Assembly (NCBI RefSeq): GCF_050947875.1
Contig: NC_134570.1
Coordinates: forward strand, 107,082,622-107,146,621
Length of the DNA stretch: 64,000 nt
Direction: 5' to 3'
DNA from: Dermacentor variabilis
Taxonomy: Eukaryota; Arthropoda; Arachnida; Ixodida; Ixodidae
Shown: piece after piece, positions 25,690 to 36,400 of the stretch
Numbering within the stretch: position 1 is the first letter of the stretch
Layout of the letters: each line of letters starts with the position of its first letter
Notes under the pieces: model-generated
The model's input: only the letters and a program-made list of their open reading frames with translations
Databases searched by the model: none
What the model was told of the DNA's origin: nothing
Translations under genes and position numbers: made by a program

Positions 25690-26043
25690 TCTGGTTGCCA
25701 GCGGTGAGATCGCCTCCGACTTCAAACAACTGTCTGCCAGCGGTGAGATCGCGACAACGGAGGCCAGCAGCGAAGAGATGCAGTTGACGGTATGCTGAGC
25801 AGCTCAACGACGATCCGGGAGCAGTGCAACGAGCCCTGTGTGACGACTGGTTGCCTGCAGCGGAACGACTGCGCGGAATTCCTGCCTGCGAGGTTTGGTG
25901 AGTGCGGGACTTTCTTCTTCTGAGCTTTGCCAGGCTTTTGTTAGTGTTAGAAACAGAGCTGGTAATTGTGGTTGTCGTTGCTGCCGGGTTAGTTTGCGGC
26001 AAGACAATAGTAAGCAGTAGAGAAAGCAGCATTCAGAGCAGCC
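25690..26043 (+). other. leader of element 1 with candidate primer-binding site
   Basis: The leader begins TCTGGTTGCCAGCGGTGAG. TGG two bases after the LTR is the usual start of a primer-binding site, but I cannot name the tRNA. The phrase TGCCAGCGGTGAGATCGC is repeated about 50 bp later. The leader ends at the gag ATG. Confidence 0.65.
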
Positions 26044-26507
26044 ATGGATTTGAAGTCGTTGCGCAAACCGAAATTGTTGGAGCTTGCAAGAGAGTTGGGT
26101 CTGGATGTCTCAGACAAACTAAGAAAACCTGAACTGCTAAAGGCTATTCTTGAGTTAGAGGCTGAGGATGACGAGCTGTCGGAATGCCTTGAGACTATTG
26201 AAGAGAGGGAGACTGCAAAAAGACAGGAGCGCGAACTTAAAGAACAAAAAGAGAAAGAAAAAGAAGAGCGTGACCATCAACACGCTTTGGAAATGAAGCG
26301 TCTCGAGATAGAGATGGAACGCGCTCGTAATGGAAGTCAGGCACACGGTGCAGGAGAACGCGTATTGTTCAAAATGACTGACCTAATGCGGCCGTTTAAG
26401 CTTGGAGAGGACATTGGTTTGTTCCTGGTTAACTTTGAGCGAACGTGCGAGAAGCAGGGGTTCTCTCGGGAAACGTGGCCACAGCGCTTGCTCACTTTGT
26501 TACCCGG
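26044..26507 (+). pseudogene. gag-pol of element 1, N-terminal part (interrupted)
   Basis: Encodes the first 154 residues of Gag: an N-terminal helical SAP-like segment (MDLKSLRKPKLLELARELG onward), a Lys/Glu coiled coil and the start of the capsid-like region (DLMRPFKLGEDIGLFLVNFE). It breaks at CCGG (26504-26507) where element 2 begins. The frame then reads by chance into the antisense LTR for about 48 codons. The coiled coil is shorter than in element 2, with one KEQKEK unit instead of four. The rest of the protein is at 33450-37431. Confidence 0.93.
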
Positions 26508-27294
26508 TGTTTGGATCGCGACACTGGAGCGATCGGATGGGAACTCGGCGCTGACGCCCGTGGTTGTACCTGGGTCGCAAGCCCCAAGGGTAGCGTTGGC
26601 CTGGCGGCCTGGGGTACAACTGCAAGCATCCGAAGGTCCCGGCAAAGCATGAGTCGACAGGTAACAACGAAACAACTTGTTTAATTTAACATCGCAAAGA
26701 GTTGGCGGTCAGGTTTGACCGAAGTAGAGAGACGGGAGAGCACTTCACTCAACAGAAGAAATCGGAGCCCTCCTCTGGCGTCCGGGGGCAGCTGTTTTTA
26801 TACTCTCGCAGTTGAGGGCAAGAAGGAACCCCTCAAAAGACGAGCACGTGAATGTACAATGGGCTAATGGTGACGCACACTGTCGTAGCGATGCCGTAGC
26901 ACCATGTCGTGGCGCTGCGCACGATCTCGTAGCACCTGGTCGTGGCGCTGCGCAGCACACTGTCGTGGCGCTGCCGGTCGGACACAATGACTGTAACGAG
27001 AAGATGGTCCCTGCTTTGGCATCGCCTGTTTCGGGCATAATGACTGGAACGAGATCCCTGCTTTGGCATCGCCTGTTTCGGGCCCAATAACTGGAATGAG
27101 ATCCCTGCTTTGGCATCGCCTGTTTCGGGCACAATGACTGGAATGCGAGGAGGATCCCTAGGCGGTCGCATCGCCGCAGACGCGCCTGGAAACACCTGGC
27201 GATGAGTGTTGCGGCGACGACGATCGGGCCAAAATGTCTGCCGCCCCGCCGCAGTCGCGCCGGCAAAACCACGTGTCGCAGGCGAAACGCAACA
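26508..27294 (-). repeat. 3' LTR of element 2
   Basis: 787 bp, TG...CA on its own strand. It is 30 bp longer than the LTRs of element 1 because of additional GTGGCGCTGCGCA-type repeats in U3 (about 26900-26975). Confidence 0.93.
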
Positions 27295-27780
27295 GACCGC
27301 CCCGCCGGGGGAAGGAGATCCCGATGGACAGGGGACTGCATCCGCTGTCCGGAGGGATGTCGCTCGATGATGCTCATAACCGAAGTCGGGCGTCCCTTGA
27401 CGTTTCTTGAGCGCAGCGCACAGAGAAGGCCTCGTTCTCTCGTTCAGGTTCGCACGGGACACTGCAAAGTGACTTCGGGAGAGTTCACATTTTTGTTCTC
27501 GTTCCCGGCAAGCGTTAGAACTACGCTGAAAACACAACCGCTCAGTCAGCAAGCACGGCACAACCCTCACTAAGCCCTGCCAGGCTCTTTCCCCTTTTTA
27601 TACCACTGCCTAGTTCCTTACAGTAGTCTAGCATCACTCAGAACGCGTCCACAAATTGAAAAATTGCACTAGAAAGCATATCATCACTTTGAAACACTAA
27701 ACAAAAGCAATATGTTAAAAAAAATCCTGCCTCAGGAAGAAAAACATCAGTAACAAACAATTTTGAGGCTGATTCCTACG
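27295..27780 (-). other. 3' untranslated region and polypurine tract of element 2
   Basis: 486 bp between the gag-pol stop and the 3' LTR. Immediately before the LTR the element strand reads CCCCGGCGGGGCGGTC, a G-rich candidate polypurine tract. No env ORF. Confidence 0.7.
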
Positions 27781-30700
27781 TTAGGGGCTTCGACTTAAGC
27801 CATCGGCGTTACCGTTGAGACTCCCCTTTTTGTAACGCACCTCAAAGGAATATTGTTGTAAAGCGAGGCTCCAGCGCAGGAGGCGGCCATTTTTGGGAGA
27901 GATGGTCTGCAGCCATTGGAGAGGGCAGTGATCTGTCTCAATGATAAACCTCGAGCCGGCTAGATAGCATGACAATTTCTGAACGGCCCACACGAGACAT
28001 GCACACTCTTTCTCGGTGGCGCTATACGCCTGCTCACGACTGGTCAGCTTACGACTAGCATACAGGACGGGGTGTTCTACTTCTCCATTTTCCCGTTGGC
28101 ACAGTACAACGCCCATGCCTCGCTCACTAGCATCGCACTGAACAATGAACCCTTTTGTATAGTCTGGCGATCGTAGCACAGGCTGGCTTGTTAGGGCACT
28201 CTTTAGGGCGCTAAAAGCTCTTTCCTTTGTCTCGTCCCAGACGACTGTTTGAGGCTCTGTCTTTCTTAGAGCATCCGTCAGGGGAGCCGCGATATCAGAG
28301 TACCTAGGGATGTACCTCTGATAGTAGCCGGCGACACCTAAGAACGACCGAATATCGGTCTTTGTGCGCGGTTGCGGAAAGTCTCGCACAGCGGCCACTT
28401 TTATTTCAGAGGGGCGGCGACGACCCTGACCAATCACGTGACCGAGGTAGACAACCTCGGCCTGTGCTAACTGGCACTTAGGAGCCTTTACTGTCAAGCC
28501 TGCTTCGCGCAGGCGGGTTAGCACTGCCCGCAAGTGTGTCAGATGCTCAGACCAGGATGCGGAGAATATCGCTACGTCGTCTAGATACGGTAAAGCGAAT
28601 TCTTGCTGTCCCCGCAACACTTTATCCATGAGACTTGAAAAACAGTATGGCGCGTTCTTCAAACCAAAACTCAACACTTTAGGACGGAATGTTCCCATTG
28701 GTGAAATGAACGCCGCATACCTACTAGCCTCTTCTGTAAGTGGAACCTGCCAATAACCCCTGACAAGATCTAGGGTGGAAATAAACTGAGCGCTACTAAC
28801 TTTCTCAAGGCGCTCCTCGATGTTAGGGATCGGATAAATTTGATCCTTAGTGATGGAATTAAGCCTGCGGTAGTTGACGCAAGGACGAGGTTCCTTGCCC
28901 GGTACCTCAACTAAAATCAAAGGGGAGGTATAATCACTCTCACCTGCCTCAATAACACCGAGCTGTAGCATTTTCTTTACCTCAGCCTCCATAATATCGC
29001 TCTGGCGGGGTGACACCCGATACGCCTTGGATCGTACTGGCTCTGTGGAGGTAAGTTCTATATCATGAGTAAGTACAGAAGTCCTACCAGGCCTCTCAGA
29101 GAACAGACCTTGAAACTCTTGTAATAGCTGGTGTAGTTCGGTTTTCTGCTCAGGCGACAGCGGTGCTTTACTGATAAGGTCACTAATGACTTGACCGGTG
29201 TCTTCCCTGTTCGTCACTGAGCCTAGTCCCGGAAGCTCGACTGGAAGCTCTTCAGGAACGTTTATCATCATGCACACCACTGCTTCCCGTTGTCTATAAG
29301 GTTTGAGCAGATTACAGTGGTAAACTTGCTGTGCTTTCCGCTTTCCTGGCAGACTTACCACGTAGTTAACGTCCGACAGTTTCTGAACAATTCGCGCTGG
29401 GCCCTCCCACTGCACGTCTAGTTTGTTGTTTAGCGATGTGCGCAATATCATGACCTCATCGCCAACCTCAAAACGACGGGCCCTGGCTGTCCGATCATAA
29501 TAAACCTTGGCCCTCTGCTGGGCCTTTGTCATTGCTTCACCTGACAACTCCTGTGCCCTTCTTAAGCGTTCGAGGAGCTTAAGCACGTACTCCACCACGA
29601 CTGGGTCGTCGCCCCTACCTTCCCACGATTCTCGAAGCATGCGAAGCGGAGATCGAAGCGAGCGACCGTACACCAGTTCAGCTGGCGAAAATCCCGTAGC
29701 CGCATGCGGCGCGGTCCTTAAAGCAAACATCACCCCAGGCAGACACAGCTCCCAGTCAGTTCGATGTTCAAAACACAACGCTCTCAACACGCGCTTCATG
29801 ACGGAGTGGAGCTTCTCAACGGAATTCGACTGTGGGTGGTACACTGAGCTGTGTAGCAGCTTTACCCCACACCTTTCGAGAAAAGTTGTCGTCAAAGCGC
29901 TAGTAAACACTGTGCCCTGATCTGATTGAATTTCTGCAGGAAAACCAACTCGCGCAAATATGGACAGTAGTGCATTAACTATCTCAACTGAGCTGAGTTC
30001 TTTAAGCGGCACTGCTTCAGGGAACTTTGTCGCTGGGCAGATCACAGTCAAAATGTGTCTGTACCCCGTGGCTGTTACCGGCAGAGGTCCCACTGTATCA
30101 ATAACGAGCCGTCTAAAAGGCTCCGTAATGATAGGTACCAATTTCAACGGCGCCCTCGATTTGTCCCCTGGTTTGCCCACCCGCTGACAAGTGTCACATG
30201 TCCTCACGAAATGGTCTGCGTCCCGAAAACACCCTGGCCAATAGTACTCTTGCAAGAGACGGTCCTTAGTTTTCTTAACTCCTAGGTGTCCGGACCACGA
30301 ACCCCCATGTGACAAGCGCAACAGATCCTGACGATAGCATTGAGGCACGACCAGCTGATCGAACTCCACTCCTCGGCGGTCTAGATACTTCCGGTACAGG
30401 ACTCCACCTCTTTCCACAAAACGCGCAGTTTTCCTGGCGATACCTTCTTTGACATTGCAGCGCACGTTTTCCAGGCTGCCATCCTTTTTTTGCTCGGCTA
30501 TCAAAGCCGTCCGGCTGACTTTTAGCAACCTATCAAGTCCGTCTGACGTAGGCGCGATGAGCAAATCAGTAGATAGCTCTTCTAACTTTCCCGCGTCGGG
30601 ATTTTCCTCTCCAGTATCTGGCGCCTTCAACGCTACAGACTCAATTTTATTCTGTTCGGGCGTGCTCTGAATATCAGCTTGCTGCGCCTCTGACCCTTTT

Positions 30701-32304
30701 TCGTTGTTTGATAACGTCGGCCCCGCAACTACCGCCTTTGCAGCGAGCTCCCGAACCTTCGATCTGGTTAAGGCCTGAACACTAGCTTCACCAAACAAAA
30801 GCCCCTTCTCGCGCAGGAGGTGATCGGACCTGTTTGAAAATAGGTACGGGTACTGGGGTGGCAGCATAGATGACACTGCGGCCTCCGTCTCAAGCGCTCC
30901 GAAAGGTCCTTCAATAAGCACTTTTGCTACCGGCAGACACACGCTATGAGCTTCCACGGCTTGCTTGATCCACGCGCACTCGCCCGTGAACATATGGGGT
31001 TCTACGTAGGAGGGGTGAACTACATCCATCGTAGCTGCGGAATCGCGAAGCACTCGGCACTCTTTCCCGTTCACGAGGAGGTCTCGCATGTAAGGCTCGA
31101 GAAGCTTCATGTTCTCGTCAGTGCTGCCTAATGAAAAAAACACAACTTTTGGTGTTGTTTCCGGACACTGCGCCGAAAAGTGACCCGGCTTCTGGCACGT
31201 ATAACAAACGCCCGCTCGCCTCATCTCGAACCGCTTTCTGCGTTCGGCTTCGGCTGCCGTCTCTTTACGTTTGGTCGGATTGCTTTCACTCGCATCCTCA
31301 CTACGCGTGTCCCCCTTAAATCTCATGGGCGTGAACTTCGGCCTCTCAGACTTGGAGCCAAATTCACCCTTTTGACCGTCCTTAGCTCCGCGAGCTCGAC
31401 GCGTCACAAACTCCTCGGCTAGCTCAGCGGCTCTAGCCACCGTACTCACGTCTGGCCTATCCAAGACCCAGTATCGCACGTTCTCCGGTAACCGACTATA
31501 AAACTGTTCTAGCCCGAAGCACTGCAGAACTTTATCGTGGTCACCAAACGCTTTCTCTTCTTTGAGCCACTCCTGCATGTTCGACATAAGCCTATACGCA
31601 AACTCTGTATATGACTCACTTTTGCCTTTCTCATTTTCCCGAAACTTCCGACGGAACGCTTCCGCAGACAGCCGGTACTTTTTTAGCAGACTCGATTTTA
31701 CTTTGTCGAAATCCTCTGCTTCCTCTCTATCCAAGCGAGCGACTACGTCGGCCGCCTCGCCGGGTAACAAAGTGAGCAAGCGCTGTGGCCACGTTTCCCG
31801 AGAGAACCCCTGCTTCTCGCACGTTCGCTCAAAGTTAACCAGGAACAAACCAATGTCCTCTCCAAGCTTAAACGGCCGCATTAGGTCAGTCATTTTGAAC
31901 AATACGCGTTCTCCTGCACCGTGTGCCTGACTTCCATTACGAGCGCGTTCCATCTCTATCTCGAGACGCTTCATTTCCAAAGCGTGTTCGCGCTCTTCTT
32001 TTTCTTTCTGCTCTTTAAGTTCGCGCTCCCGTTTCTCTTTTTGCTCTTTAAGTTCGCGCTCATATTTCTCTTTTTGCTCTTTAAGTTCGCGCTCATGTTT
32101 CTCTTTTTGCTCTTTAAGTTCGCGCTCCTGTCTTTTTGACCTCTCCTCAATAGTCTCAAGGCATTCCGACAGCTCGTCATCCTCAGCCTCTAACTCAAGA
32201 ATAGCCTTTAGCAGTTCAGGTTTTCTTAGTTTGTCTGAGACATCCAGACCCAACTCTCTTGCAAGCTCCAACAATTTCGGTTTGCGCAACGACTTCAAAT
32301 CCAT
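27781..32304 (-). CDS. gag-pol: Gag-Pol polyprotein, Ty3/Gypsy with integrase before reverse transcriptase
   Basis: 1507 aa in one frame, with no frameshift between gag and pol. Order read from motifs (residues approximate): SAP-like helical N-terminus 1-45; coiled coil with four KEQKEK.EREL units 55-110; capsid-like region 135-300; CCHC zinc knuckle CYTCQKPGHFSAQC near 367; aspartic-protease-like site with DSA (LRDSAAT) near 420; integrase zinc finger H..H..CDTC near 672-706; integrase core D (IDTVGP) near 734, D (QSDQG) near 795, E (NSVEK) near 830; a GPxxI C-terminal module near 960; reverse transcriptase 1070-1260 with FGLKNAP and YLDD near 1240; RNase H from about 1385 (QCDAS, TDH) to the end. 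It makes the particle and copies and integrates the element. The IN-RT-RH order is the Gmr1-like arrangement. The ATG is chosen because both elements share it 354 bp after the LTR. Confidence 0.95.
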   Translation of the reverse strand: MDLKSLRKPKLLELARELGLDVSDKLRKPELLKAILELEAEDDELSECLETIEERSKRQERELKEQKEKHERELKEQKEKYERELKEQKEKRERELKEQKEKEEREHALEMKRLEIEMERARNGSQAHGAGERVLFKMTDLMRPFKLGEDIGLFLVNFERTCEKQGFSRETWPQRLLTLLPGEAADVVARLDREEAEDFDKVKSSLLKKYRLSAEAFRRKFRENEKGKSESYTEFAYRLMSNMQEWLKEEKAFGDHDKVLQCFGLEQFYSRLPENVRYWVLDRPDVSTVARAAELAEEFVTRRARGAKDGQKGEFGSKSERPKFTPMRFKGDTRSEDASESNPTKRKETAAEAERRKRFEMRRAGVCYTCQKPGHFSAQCPETTPKVVFFSLGSTDENMKLLEPYMRDLLVNGKECRVLRDSAATMDVVHPSYVEPHMFTGECAWIKQAVEAHSVCLPVAKVLIEGPFGALETEAAVSSMLPPQYPYLFSNRSDHLLREKGLLFGEASVQALTRSKVRELAAKAVVAGPTLSNNEKGSEAQQADIQSTPEQNKIESVALKAPDTGEENPDAGKLEELSTDLLIAPTSDGLDRLLKVSRTALIAEQKKDGSLENVRCNVKEGIARKTARFVERGGVLYRKYLDRRGVEFDQLVVPQCYRQDLLRLSHGGSWSGHLGVKKTKDRLLQEYYWPGCFRDADHFVRTCDTCQRVGKPGDKSRAPLKLVPIITEPFRRLVIDTVGPLPVTATGYRHILTVICPATKFPEAVPLKELSSVEIVNALLSIFARVGFPAEIQSDQGTVFTSALTTTFLERCGVKLLHSSVYHPQSNSVEKLHSVMKRVLRALCFEHRTDWELCLPGVMFALRTAPHAATGFSPAELVYGRSLRSPLRMLRESWEGRGDDPVVVEYVLKLLERLRRAQELSGEAMTKAQQRAKVYYDRTARARRFEVGDEVMILRTSLNNKLDVQWEGPARIVQKLSDVNYVVSLPGKRKAQQVYHCNLLKPYRQREAVVCMMINVPEELPVELPGLGSVTNREDTGQVISDLISKAPLSPEQKTELHQLLQEFQGLFSERPGRTSVLTHDIELTSTEPVRSKAYRVSPRQSDIMEAEVKKMLQLGVIEAGESDYTSPLILVEVPGKEPRPCVNYRRLNSITKDQIYPIPNIEERLEKVSSAQFISTLDLVRGYWQVPLTEEASRYAAFISPMGTFRPKVLSFGLKNAPYCFSSLMDKVLRGQQEFALPYLDDVAIFSASWSEHLTHLRAVLTRLREAGLTVKAPKCQLAQAEVVYLGHVIGQGRRRPSEIKVAAVRDFPQPRTKTDIRSFLGVAGYYQRYIPRYSDIAAPLTDALRKTEPQTVVWDETKERAFSALKSALTSQPVLRSPDYTKGFIVQCDASERGMGVVLCQRENGEVEHPVLYASRKLTSREQAYSATEKECACLVWAVQKLSCYLAGSRFIIETDHCPLQWLQTISPKNGRLLRWSLALQQYSFEVRYKKGSLNGNADGLSRSP

Positions 32305-32658
32305 GGCTGCTCTGAATGCTGCTTTCTCTACTGCTTACTATTGTCTTGCCGCAAACTAACCCGGCAGCAACGACAACCACAATTACCAGCTCTGTTTCTG
32401 ACACTAACAAAAGCCTGGCCAAGCTCAGAAGAAGAAAGTCCCGCACTCACCTAACCTCGCAGGCAGGAATTCCGCGCAGTCGTTCCGCTGCAGGCAACCA
32501 GTCGTCACACAGGGCTCGTTGCACTGCTCCCGGATCGTCGTTGAGCTGCTCAGCATACTGTCAACTGCATCTCTTTGCTGCTGGCCTCCGTTGTCGCGAT
32601 CTCGCCGCTGGCAGACAGTTGTTTGAAGTCGTAGGCGATCTCACCGCTGGCAACCAGA
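32305..32658 (-). other. leader of element 2 with candidate primer-binding site
   Basis: 354 bp, the same length as in element 1, beginning TCTGGTTGCCAGCGGTGAG on the element strand. Confidence 0.65.
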
Positions 32659-33445
32659 TGTTTGGATCGCGACACTGGAGCGATCGGATGGGAACTCGGC
32701 GCTGACGCCCGTGGTTGTACCTGGGTCGCAAGCCCCAAGGGTAGCGTTGGCCTGGCGGCCTGGGGTACAACTGCAAGCATCCGAAGGTCCCGGCAAAGCA
32801 TGAGTCGACAGGTAACAACGAAACAACTTGTTTAATTTAACATCGCAAAGAGTTGGCGGTCAGGTTTGACCGAAGTAGAGAGACGGGAGAGCACTTCACT
32901 CAACAGAAGAAATCGGAGCCCTCCTCTGGCGTCCGGGGGCAGCTGTTTTTATACTCTCGCAGTTGAGGGCAAGAAGGAACCCCTCAAAAGACGAGCACGT
33001 GAATGTACAATGGGCTAATGGTGACGCACACTGTCGTAGCGATGCCGTAGCACCATGTCGTGGCGCTGCGCACGATCTCGTAGCACCTGGTCGTGGCGCT
33101 GCGCAGCACACTGTCGTGGCGCTGCCGGTCGGACACAATGACTGTAACGAGAAGATGGTCCCTGCTTTGGCATCGCCTGTTTCGGGCATAATGACTGGAA
33201 CGAGATCCCTGCTTTGGCATCGCCTGTTTCGGGCCCAATAACTGGAATGAGATCCCTGCTTTGGCATCGCCTGTTTCGGGCACAATGACTGGAATGCGAG
33301 GAGGATCCCTAGGCGGTCGCATCGCCGCAGACGCGCCTGGAAACACCTGGCGATGAGTGTTGCGGCGACGACGATCGGGCCAAAATGTCTGCCGCCCCGC
33401 CGCAGTCGCGCCGGCAAAACCACGTGTCGCAGGCGAAACGCAACA
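32659..33445 (-). repeat. 5' LTR of element 2
   Basis: 787 bp, apparently identical to the 3' LTR of the same element. The TATA box is at about 32948-32954 (minus strand). The AATAAA of element 1 is replaced by ATTAAA. Confidence 0.93.
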
Positions 33446-33449
33446 CCGG

Positions 33450-36400
33450 CGAGGCGGCCGACGTAGTCGCTCGCTTGGATAGAGAGGAGGCAGAGGATTT
33501 CGACACAGTGAAATCGAGTCTTCTAAAAAAGTACCGGCTGTCTGCGGAGGCGTTCCGTCGGAAGTTTCGGGAAAATGAGAAAGGCAGAAGTGAGTCATAT
33601 ACAGAGTTTGCGTATAGGCTTATGTCGAACATGCAGGAGTGGCTCAAAGAAGAGAAAGCGTTTGGTGACCACGATAAAGTTCTGCAGTGTTTCGGGCTAG
33701 AACAGTTTTATAGTCGGTTACCGGAGAACGTGCGATACTGGGTCTTGGATAGGCCAGACGTGAGTACGGTGGCTAGAGCCGCTGAGCTAGCCGAGGAGTT
33801 TGTGACGCGTCGAGCTCGCGGAGCTAAGGACGGTCAAAAGGGTGAATTTGGCTCGAAGTTTGAGAGGCCGAAGTTCACACCCATGAGAGCAAAGGGGAAC
33901 ACGCGTAGTGCGGATGCGAGTGGAAGCAGTGCGACCGAACCTAAGGAGACGGCGGCAGCCGAAGCCGAACGCAGAAAGCGGTTCGAGATGAGGCGAGCGG
34001 GCGTTTGTTATACGTGCCAGAAGCCGGGTCACTTTTCGGCGCAGTGTCCGGAAACAACACCAAAAGTTGTGGTTTTTTCAATAGGCAGCACTGACGAGAA
34101 CATGAAGCTTCTCGAGCCTTACATGCGAGACCTCCTCGTAAACGGGAAAGAGTGCCGAGTGCTTCGCGATTCCGCAGCTACGATGGATGTAGTTCACCCG
34201 TCTTACGTAGAACCCCATATGTTCACGGGCGAGTGCGCATGGATCAAGCAAGCCGTGGAAGCTCATAGCGTGTGTCTGCCAGTAGCAAAGGTGCTTATTG
34301 AAGGACCTTTCGGAGCGCTTGAGACGGAGGCGGCAGTGTCATCTATGCTGCCACCCCAGTACCCGTACCTATTTTCAAACAGGTCCGATCACCTCCTGCG
34401 CGAGAAGGGGCTTTTGTTTGGTGAAGCTAGTGTTCAGGCCTTAACCAGATCGAAGGTTCGGGAGCTCGCTGCAAAGGCGGTAGTTGCGGGGCCGACGTTA
34501 TCAAACAACGAAAAAGGGTCAGAGGCGCAGCAAGCTGATATTCAGAGCACGCCCGAACTGAATAAAATTGAGTCTGTAGCGTTGAAGGCGCCAGATACTG
34601 GAGAGGAAAATCCCGACGCGGGAAAGTTAGAAGAGCTATCTACTGATTTGCTCATCGCGCCTACGTCAGACGGACTTGATAGGTTGCTAAAAGTCAGCCG
34701 GACGGCTTTGATAGCCGAGCAAAAAAAGGATGGCAGCCTGGAAAACGTGCGCTGCAATGTCAAAGAAGGTATCGCCAGGAAAACTGCGCGTTTTGTGGAA
34801 AGAGGTGGAGTCCTGTACCGGAAGTATCTAGACCGCCGAGGAGTGGAGTTCGATCAGCTGATCGTGCCTCAATGCTATCGTCAAGATCTGTTGCGCTTGT
34901 CACACGGGGGTTCGTGGTCCGGACACCTAGGAGTTAAGAAAACTAAGGACCGTCTCTTGCAAGAGTACTATTGGCCAGGGTGTTTTCGGGACGCAGACCA
35001 TTTCGTGAGGACATGTGACACTTGTCAGCGGGTGGGCAAACCAGGGGACAAATCAAGGGCGCCGTTGAAATTGGTACCTATCATTACGGAGCCTTTTAGA
35101 CGGCTCGTTATTGATACAGTGGGACCTCTGCCGGTAACAGCCACGGGGTACAGACACATTTTGACTGTGATCTGCCCAGCGACAAAGTTCCCTGAAGCAG
35201 TGCCGCTTAAAGAACTCAGCTCAGTTGAGATAGTCAATGCACTACTGTCCATATTTGCGCGAGTTGGTTTTCCTGCAGAAATTCAATCAGATCAGGGCAC
35301 AGTGTTTACTAGCGCTTTGACGACAACTTTTCTCGAAAGGTGTGGGGTAAAGCTGCTACACAGCTCAGTGTACCACCCACAGTCGAATTCCGTTGAGAAG
35401 CTCCACTCCGTCATGAAGCGCGTGTTGAGAGCGTTGTGTTTTGAACATCGAACTGACTGGGAGCTGTGTCTGCCTGGGGTGATGTTTGCTTTAAGGACCG
35501 CGCCGCATGCGGCTACGGGGTTTTCGCCAGCTGAACTGGTGTACGGTCGCTCGCTTCGATCTCCGCTTCGCATGCTTCGAGAATCATGGGAAGGTAGGGG
35601 CGACGACCCAGTCGTGGTGGAGTACGTGCTTAAGCTCCTCGAACGCTTAAGAAGGGCACAGGAGTTGTCAGGTGAAGCAATGACAAAGGCCCAGCAGAGG
35701 GCCAAGGTTTATTATGATCAGACAGCCAGGGCCCGTCGTTTTGAGGTTGGCGATGAGGTCATGATATTGCGCACATCGCTAAACAACAAACTAGACGTGC
35801 AGTGGGAGGGCCCAGCACGAATTGTTCAGAAACTGTCGGACGTTAACTACGTGGTAAGTCTGCCAGGAAAGCGGAAAGCACAGCAAGTTTACCACTGTAA
35901 TCTGCTCAAACCTTATAGACAAAGGGAAGCAGTGGTGTGCATGATGGTAAACGTTCCTGAAGAGCTTCCGGTCGAGCTTCCGGGACTAGGCTCAGTGACG
36001 AACAGGGAAGACACCGGTCAAGTCATTAGTGACCTTATCAGTAAAGCACCGCTGTCGCCCGAGCAGAAAACCGAACTACACCAGCTATTACAAGAGTTTC
36101 AAGGTCTGTTCTCTGAGAGGCCTGGTAGGACTTCTGTACTTACTCATGATATAGAACTTACCTCCACAGAGCCAGTACGATCCAAGGCGTATCGGGTGTC
36201 ACCCCGCCAGAGCGATATTATGGAGGCTGAGGTAAAGAAAATGCTACAGCTCGGTGTTATTGAGGCAGGTGAGAGTGATTATACCTCCCCTTTGATTTTA
36301 GTTGAGGTACCGGGCAAGGAACCTCGTCCTTGCGTCGACTACCACAGGCTTAATTCCATCACTAAGGATCAAATTTATCCGATCCCTAACATCGAGGAGC

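Larger units (their letters stand above)
26508..33445 (-). mobile_element. Ty3/Gypsy LTR retrotransposon, element 2 (complete, nested)
   Basis: A complete 6938-bp element in reverse orientation: 5' LTR 32659-33445, leader 32305-32658, gag-pol 27781-32304, 3' untranslated region 27295-27780, 3' LTR 26508-27294. CCGG flanks it (26504-26507 and 33446-33449), and the host gag frame resumes exactly after one copy of CCGG. The two 787-bp LTRs look identical by eye and the single large ORF is open, so this is the youngest and only apparently competent element of the window. No env-like ORF is present. Confidence 0.95.

Noticed and set aside
26044..26652. 202-aa ORF as a short Gag
   Set aside because: The last 48 codons are antisense LTR of the nested element, so the C-terminus is a chance fusion.
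29507..29920. 137-aa ORF antisense to integrase (also at 35292-35705)
   Set aside because: It is the shadow of the conserved pol frame, identical in both copies only because pol is.
33385..33449. start of the 1348-aa ORF as an authentic start
   Set aside because: The first codons are antisense LTR of element 2; the true start of this protein is at 26044.
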